A DNA stretch of 9,438 bases. Source: Opitutales bacterium. Lineage in GTDB: Bacteria > Verrucomicrobiota > Verrucomicrobiia > Opitutales > Intestinicryptomonadaceae. Within the stretch, counting starts at the first letter, position 1. Each line of letters opens with the position of its first letter. The notes below the pieces were generated by a model that was not told where the DNA came from, did no database searches, and saw only the letters and a list, made by a program, of their open reading frames with translations. Made by a program: the position numbers and the translations under genes. The stretch spans positions 1-9,438 of the forward strand of contig JAJXPD010000080.1 of NCBI GenBank assembly GCA_021641325.1, written 5' to 3'. Below, in pieces: positions 5,526 to 9,438 of this stretch.

Positions 5526-7106
5526 TTAGCGGTCGAACACGAGAGTTGTAATCGAGCGTGGGGCGATTGTGAATTCGCGCGAGGATTCGTCCGCCCATAT
5601 GTTCGCCAAGTCGGAGTTTGCGTCTGTTCTGAACGCGCGGACTTTCGCGTTTTTGAAGTTTTCGGGAAGCGAGACTTTCGCGGTATCGCGCTCGAACGAC
5701 GAGTTCACGAAAACCGCGACGATTCTTTTGCCGTCGGGCGAGACGAACGCCGTGCCCGCGGTTTTGTCCAAATCGTTTGCGCCCGAAAGCTCGATTCTCT
5801 TGAAATCGGGGCGAATGAACAGGCTGTAATTGCCGAGCGCCCAGAGCAGTTTGTTTGCGCGGGCAACGCCGCCGTCTTCGAGGCGTCCGTTCGTGGGGTA
5901 GACGCCCACAAGCGCGTGGTCTCCCTTGATTTCGATGCCTTTCCAGTAGCCCCAAGCGCGCGAGTTTGTGTTCACGAAGTCGGAATGTATTATGCGCGCC
6001 ATCAGAAGAGCCGTTTGAATGTCGGCGCGGTTGTCGCTGAACCAGTCTTTTGTGAATCCGTCCATTTGCGCCGCCGTATAGTGCGGAAGCAGACACCATT
6101 CCGACTGCTGGAATTCGACGCCGTACTTTTCCGCCTCCGCCGCAACAGCCTTGTGGACGCTGACCATGTCGGGGTTGCGCAGGTGCGCGTGGTAGCTGTG
6201 CCCCGACACGATTTTCGGCATGTGTTTGAGGTTGCCGACGTAGGCTTTGCTGTTTTTGTCGAAGAAGTTTTTGATGATGTATGTGGGGCGTTCCGCTTCG
6301 GGGTCTTTGTTCCAGCGGGAGGGCGGGGTGTCCCACGCGGCGTTCATATAGTTGTATTTGGGGTGGGCGGTTTCGCCTATGTAAATGAGGGTGTCGAGAT
6401 TGCGCTCGGTGAGGGCGCGGTCAAGCTCGACGAACACGCGCTTCATTTCGGAGATGTACCACGGGCTGCCCTCCTGTCTGTTTGAGTCCCAATTTACCTG
6501 CGGCTCGTTGATGGGGCTGATGTAGTCTACCTTGTAGCCCCATTCTCCGAATTTCTTTGCGACGTCCGCCATGTAGTCGGCGAATTTTCCGTAGCAGTCG
6601 GGCTTGATGTTCGCCTTGTTGTCGTTGGGCTTGCCGTAGCCCTGTCCGTTGCGGGTGTACTGTACGGGCGGCGTGTTCGAGAACAGCAAAAGCTTTTCGA
6701 CTCCGTATTCCTTCGCCTTTTTCACGAAATACATTTGCCCAGCGCACTTGCCCCAGTCGTAGGCTTTGCCGTCCTTTGTGAGGAAGCTTTCCGCCCTGCG
6801 CTGGAACGGAACTATGTTTGCGCCGTCCTGTTCGAGCGAGCCTCCGCCGATGTTGAAGCGCCACATCGAAAGTCCTATGCCTTCGGGGTTGCCGTCCGCG
6901 CCGATTTTCTGCGAGAACAGCCATTTTGCGACTTGTCCCTTTTGCGCGTCGTTGAAATACTGTCCTACAAACTGTCCGCTCCAAGCGTCCGCCGCCGCGA
7001 AGTTGTCGATTTTCTGGTGGGTTTTCGACGCGTCTATTTTAACGTCGAGGCTTGCGAATGCGAGAGCGGGCATAAGTGCCGCCGCAGCTATTAATTTTTT
7101 CAACAT
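5526..7106 (-). CDS. Secreted GH30 family hydrolase, endo-beta-1,6-galactanase-like
   Basis: This 526-residue retaining glycosidase of family 30 (the branch often annotated as O-glycosyl hydrolase or endo-beta-1,6-galactanase-like) starts with a Sec signal peptide, MLKKLIAAAALMPALAFA, with likely cleavage before SLDV and no lipobox. It should be a soluble periplasmic or exported protein. Recognisable blocks are KIDNFAAADAWSGQFVG (about residue 32), GIGLSMWRFNIGGGS (about 76), FSNTPPVQYTRNG (about 142), ISPINEPQVNW with acid/base Glu201, and QQSEW with nucleophile Glu336. A beta-sandwich side domain closes the protein (about 430-526). The start is set by AAAGGGG (7119-7113) six bases before ATG; an ATG six codons earlier has no ribosome binding site. 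Flanking terminators suggest its own transcript. Fine specificity (galactan, glucan, or another beta-linked chain) cannot be read from sequence alone. Confidence 0.85.
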   Translation of the reverse strand: MLKKLIAAAALMPALAFASLDVKIDASKTHQKIDNFAAADAWSGQFVGQYFNDAQKGQVAKWLFSQKIGADGNPEGIGLSMWRFNIGGGSLEQDGANIVPFQRRAESFLTKDGKAYDWGKCAGQMYFVKKAKEYGVEKLLLFSNTPPVQYTRNGQGYGKPNDNKANIKPDCYGKFADYMADVAKKFGEWGYKVDYISPINEPQVNWDSNRQEGSPWYISEMKRVFVELDRALTERNLDTLIYIGETAHPKYNYMNAAWDTPPSRWNKDPEAERPTYIIKNFFDKNSKAYVGNLKHMPKIVSGHSYHAHLRNPDMVSVHKAVAAEAEKYGVEFQQSEWCLLPHYTAAQMDGFTKDWFSDNRADIQTALLMARIIHSDFVNTNSRAWGYWKGIEIKGDHALVGVYPTNGRLEDGGVARANKLLWALGNYSLFIRPDFKRIELSGANDLDKTAGTAFVSPDGKRIVAVFVNSSFERDTAKVSLPENFKNAKVRAFRTDANSDLANIWADESSREFTIAPRSITTLVFDR

Positions 7107-7112
7107 ATTGTT

Positions 7113-7119
7113 CCCCTTT
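7113..7119 (-). promoter_or_regulatory. Ribosome binding site that sets the GH30 start
   Basis: On the - strand AAAGGGG precedes the ATG at 7106-7104 by six bases. The upstream in-frame ATG at 7124 has only CAACTCAAT before it. The signal peptide also begins cleanly at the downstream ATG. Confidence 0.8.
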
Positions 7120-7150
7120 CGCATATTGAGTTGTTTTGTCCTATGCCGAT

Positions 7151-7179
7151 ACTGAACATTGACGCAGCCCTCTTGTCAA
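7151..7179 (-). promoter_or_regulatory. Candidate promoter of the GH30 gene
   Basis: A perfect -35 hexamer, TTGACA (7179-7174), is followed after 17 nt by TTCAGT (7156-7151), a poor 3/6 -10. TTGAC/GTCAA also forms a 5-bp inverted repeat over 7159-7179. The position, between the acyl-ACP synthetase terminator and the GH30 start, is right for a promoter, but the -10 is weak. Confidence 0.3.
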
Positions 7180-7232
7180 ACCAGAGTTGCGGAAATTTAC
7201 TTTACAGTTGAGCCGCCGCGGCGGTTTTGCGC

Positions 7233-7263
7233 AAAAAAAACGCGGGGCGTATGCCGCTCCGCG
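7233..7263 (-). terminator. Rho-independent terminator of the acyl-ACP synthetase gene
   Basis: On the - strand, CGCGG, one mismatch and GCG pair with CGC and CCGCG around a 5-nt loop (7263-7241). A run of eight T (7240-7233) follows. It starts 28 bp past the stop codon. Confidence 0.85.
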
Positions 7264-7291
7264 CATTGTGAAAGCCCGTCTTGCGCCGCTC

Positions 7292-8953
7292 TTAGCCCGC
7301 GCTTTTGCAGATTTTGTGGATTGTGCCGAGGTCGAGCTTGCCCGTTCCGAGCAGCGGAATTGCCTCAACCCGCACGACGTATTTGGGAATCCAGAGGTTG
7401 GGAAGCCCCGCCTCGGTAAGGAGTCTGCGCAGCTGCGGAATGTCGATGTCCACCGCCGCAAGAAGCACGAGTGCTTCGCCCTTTGCGGGGTCTATTTTTG
7501 AGCCTATCGCCACGAGCGGCAGCTCCGACTCTTGCAGCCCAAGCACGCGGACAATCGCCTCTTCCACGCCCGAATGCGGCACCATTTCGCCGCCGATTTT
7601 CGAGAAGCGCGAGAGGCGTCCCTTGATGAAAATGAAGCCGTCGGAGTCGAGCATGGCGAGGTCTCCCGTGTTGAGCCAGCCGTCGGAGAGCTTCTTTTTG
7701 TTTTCTTCGGGCTGGTTGAGGTATCCGCCGAAAATGCTCGCGCCTTTGAGTTGCAGCAGTCCGACTTCGCCGACGGGAAGAACCGCGCCGCTGTCGGGGT
7801 CGGCAACGCGAGCCTGCATTCCGGGGAAGATTTCGCCCACCGACGCCGCTTTTGTCGCGCTCGGCTGCGGGCAGAGCTTGCCGCGTCTGAGGTTCGGCGG
7901 CAGGTTGACGCTCACCACGGGCGACGCCTCCGTCAGTCCGTAGCCTTCGAGGTACGCCACATGCGGAAACTTTGCGTTCCACGCTTCGATGAAGCCGTCG
8001 GGCGTTTTTTCCGCGCCGCCGATGACGTGTTTGAGCTTGGGGAAGTCGGCGGAAGTCGCCTTTTTATAGTATGCGCGGAGGAATGTGGGCGTGGAAATCA
8101 TGATTGTAGAGCCGCCCTTTCGCGCAGCCTCCAAGTTCGTCTGGACTTCGAGCGGGCTTTGCACCATCACGATCCTCACGCCGAAAATCATCGTAAACCA
8201 CATTTGCACGGACTGCCCGAAGCTGTGGAACAGCGGCAGGTTTGCGTGGAGCGAGTCCGTAGAGCCCACAATGCCGATTTCCGACATTTGGCGGGCGTTT
8301 GCCATCAAATTTCTGTGCGTGAGAACCGCCGCCTTCGGCGCGGCCTCCGAGCCCGACGTAAAGATAATCGACGCCTCTTTGTCTCCGCCCGTTTTCGGGA
8401 TTCCGTAGAGCGCGCAGAGCATTTTGCCCGAAAGCGTCCGCGCGGCAATCAGATGCGGCAGAATGCCCTTTTTGCCTATGCTTTTGAGAATGTCGCCGAT
8501 GTCTACAAAGTTGTCTGTCCACGGGAAGTCGGGCGCGTGCGCCGAGACCTTTTCGCGAACCTTTTTAGAGCCGATTATGCAGGTGATTCCCGCCTTTGCA
8601 AGGCACGCCTTTGCTGAGTCCGACCCCGTCGTGAAATTTATGTTCACGCAGGATTTCCCCGCCATTTGCGCCGCGAGGTTTACCGCCACCCCGGGGAAGC
8701 ACGCGGGCAGGGCGATGCCGATTCGCTGGCTGTCCGGAAAATTCTTCTGGATATACCCTTTGAGCGCGAGCGCAACCGCAAGCGTCGTTCCCCTGTCGAG
8801 ATGTCTGTTCAGGGAAAAATCGTAGATGTATTCCTTTTTCGTGTCGCGGGCGAGCGCGCAAGTTGCCGCGTACGCGAGGTTTTGGTTTAGGAATTCAAGC
8901 GAATTAAAAACGTCGTATCCGCTGTCGATAGTTGTCGAATCTTTGACTTTCAT
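7292..8953 (-). CDS. Stand-alone AMP-forming acyl-[ACP] synthetase (Aas/AasC-like)
   Basis: This 553-residue cytoplasmic adenylate-forming enzyme closely resembles the synthetase half of E. coli Aas and chlamydial AasC. It would use ATP to join a free fatty acid to acyl carrier protein, allowing uptake or recycling into phospholipid. Motifs in order: nucleotide loop FTSGSEAAPK (198-207), LPLFHSFGQSV (239-249), GGAEK (312-316), LEGYGLTEASPVVSVN (335-350), GWLNTGDL (425-432), GRLSRFSKIGGEMV (445-458), SKIDPAKGEALVL (485-497) and PLLGTGKLD with catalytic Lys539. The N-terminal acyltransferase domain of bifunctional Aas is absent. Two glycines of the usual TSGSEG-x-PKG loop are alanine here. AAGGGG (8969-8964) lies ten bases before ATG, a rather long spacing. 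It sits between uxuA and the hydrolases, with its own terminator. It could activate a different carboxylic acid. Confidence 0.85.
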   Translation of the reverse strand: MKVKDSTTIDSGYDVFNSLEFLNQNLAYAATCALARDTKKEYIYDFSLNRHLDRGTTLAVALALKGYIQKNFPDSQRIGIALPACFPGVAVNLAAQMAGKSCVNINFTTGSDSAKACLAKAGITCIIGSKKVREKVSAHAPDFPWTDNFVDIGDILKSIGKKGILPHLIAARTLSGKMLCALYGIPKTGGDKEASIIFTSGSEAAPKAAVLTHRNLMANARQMSEIGIVGSTDSLHANLPLFHSFGQSVQMWFTMIFGVRIVMVQSPLEVQTNLEAARKGGSTIMISTPTFLRAYYKKATSADFPKLKHVIGGAEKTPDGFIEAWNAKFPHVAYLEGYGLTEASPVVSVNLPPNLRRGKLCPQPSATKAASVGEIFPGMQARVADPDSGAVLPVGEVGLLQLKGASIFGGYLNQPEENKKKLSDGWLNTGDLAMLDSDGFIFIKGRLSRFSKIGGEMVPHSGVEEAIVRVLGLQESELPLVAIGSKIDPAKGEALVLLAAVDIDIPQLRRLLTEAGLPNLWIPKYVVRVEAIPLLGTGKLDLGTIHKICKSAG

Positions 8954-9002
8954 TTATAAAAATCCCCTTGCGGCGCAAAAAAATTCCCGCCGATTAAGTA
9001 AT

Positions 9003-9035
9003 TGCAAAGTCTCCAAAATTTTCCGCGTTCGTCAA
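9003..9035 (-). promoter_or_regulatory. Candidate promoter of the acyl-ACP synthetase gene
   Basis: On the - strand TTGACG (9035-9030) begins the 12-mer TTGACGAACGCG. TTGCA follows 16 nt later (9007-9003), exactly as in front of the bL36 gene. A standard -10 hexamer is poor here (GAGACT at 16 nt). The shared arrangement is the main reason for the call. It lies between the uxuA terminator and the start codon, leaving a leader of about 50 nt. Confidence 0.35.
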
Positions 9036-9065
9036 CCTTATATTGCGGCGATTCCGAAAATAACA

Positions 9066-9094
9066 AAGCTTCGGGGCGTTGTTCCCCGAAGCTT
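9066..9094 (-). terminator. Rho-independent terminator of uxuA
   Basis: An 11-bp perfect stem, AAGCTTCGGGG (9066-9076) with CCCCGAAGCTT (9084-9094), encloses a 7-nt loop. On the - strand it is followed by the T-rich TTGTTATTTT and preceded by an A-run. It starts about 20 bp past the uxuA stop codon. Confidence 0.75.
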
Positions 9095-9114
9095 GCGTTT
9101 GCGTTTTTTTTGCC

Positions 9115-9438
9115 CTATTTTTGCGCCGCGCAGAGAGCGGTTTGCACTCCGCGGATTTCGCAAAGGCCTTTCATTCTGCCGATGAACGAATACCCCGGGT
9201 TGTCGGGCGGCGGTTTGAGGAGGTCGTCGGCCATGTCGCGGCCGTGGTCGGGGCGGAAGATTAATCTTTCGCCGCCGGTTGCGAGCCGCTTGTCCTGAAT
9301 TTTCAGGAGCTTTTCTACTACTTCCGCCATGGGCACTCTGCCCTCCAAGTGTCCCGCCTCGAAGAACGAGCCGTCGGGGTTGACCTGCGTGCTGCGCAGG
9401 TGCGCCACGCCGATTCTGTCGGCGAGCCTGTCTACCAT
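9115..9438 (-). CDS. uxuA: Mannonate dehydratase, C-terminal part (cut by window end)
   Basis: This is the last 107 residues of a protein whose upstream part lies outside the window. The family is usually about 350-400 residues. UxuA converts D-mannonate to 2-keto-3-deoxygluconate in the glucuronate branch of hexuronate breakdown, in the cytoplasm, with a divalent metal. Diagnostic segments are AHLRSTQ (fragment residues 12-18), FFEAGHLEGRVPMAEVVEKL (25-44), IFRPDHG with the conserved Asp64-His65 pair near the metal site, and PGYSFIGRMKGLCEIRG (81-97). The Met at the window edge is probably internal, since conserved family sequence lies upstream of it. Its presence next to secreted hydrolases suggests that uronic acids are part of the diet. 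A terminator follows 20 bp after the stop. Confidence 0.9.
   Translation of the reverse strand: MVDRLADRIGVAHLRSTQVNPDGSFFEAGHLEGRVPMAEVVEKLLKIQDKRLATGGERLIFRPDHGRDMADDLLKPPPDNPGYSFIGRMKGLCEIRGVQTALCAAQK

Noticed and set aside
5401..6336. 312-codon upstream extension of the GH127 frame
   Set aside because: It is arginine-rich non-family sequence overlapping the GH30 gene. The signal peptide and ribosome binding site place the start at 5400.
5439..6485. 348-codon + strand open frame antisense to GH30
   Set aside because: It has the same shadow composition and overlaps a terminator, and no motif was recognised.
7532..8617. 361-codon + strand open frame antisense to the acyl-ACP synthetase
   Set aside because: It is a shadow of a gene whose adenylation motifs are all in order on the other strand.
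1..9438. CRISPR array, tRNA, insertion sequence or phage gene
   Set aside because: No regularly spaced repeats, no cloverleaf with the conserved T-loop, no terminal inverted repeats with a transposase, and no integrase or structural phage motifs were found on either strand.

Overview
The window looks like chromosomal DNA from a moderately GC-rich Gram-negative bacterium. Two of the secreted enzymes carry lipoprotein signal peptides. A stand-alone acyl-ACP synthetase of the type known from Chlamydia, next to secreted glycoside hydrolases and paired type-B ribosomal proteins, would fit the Verrucomicrobiota/PVC group. That placement is an inference from gene content; no rRNA or other phylogenetic marker long enough to settle it is present.

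Layout. On the + strand at the left end are two short, well-formed genes for ribosomal proteins bL36 and bL31 (76-469), both of the forms lacking the zinc-binding cysteine sets, followed by a terminator (510-543). A gene-free stretch (544-798) separates them from a convergent block. On the - strand, reading from the right edge, come: the C-terminal part of mannonate dehydratase UxuA (cut by the window end), a stand-alone AMP-forming acyl-ACP synthetase, a secreted GH30 enzyme of the endo-beta-1,6-galactanase-like type, a GH127/DUF1680 beta-L-arabinofuranosidase-like lipoprotein, and a GH2 beta-mannosidase-like lipoprotein.

Each of the five - strand genes is followed by its own hairpin/T-tract terminator. 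Candidate promoters can be drawn in the gaps in front of several of them, so the block reads as separately transcribed units and not as a tight operon. Three starts (GH2, GH127, GH30) were placed well inside longer open frames, using the Shine-Dalgarno sequence and signal peptide.

How the genes may work together. The three secreted hydrolases could act outside the cytoplasm on a plant-type heteroglycan. GH30 galactanase plus GH127 arabinofuranosidase activity would suit arabinogalactan side chains, which also carry glucuronic acid, and UxuA belongs to the hexuronate pathway inside the cell. The GH2 enzyme may remove beta-mannosyl or related terminal residues. No transporter, SusC/D pair or regulator is in the window, so this remains a hypothesis. 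The acyl-ACP synthetase and the ribosomal proteins appear to be unrelated housekeeping or stress-adaptation genes. I see no clearly undescribed system. The most notable structures are a perfect 19-bp tandem duplication over the GH127 stop codon, a promoter-like motif shared at identical spacing by the ribosomal and acyl-ACP synthetase upstream regions, and an operator-like palindrome in front of GH2.
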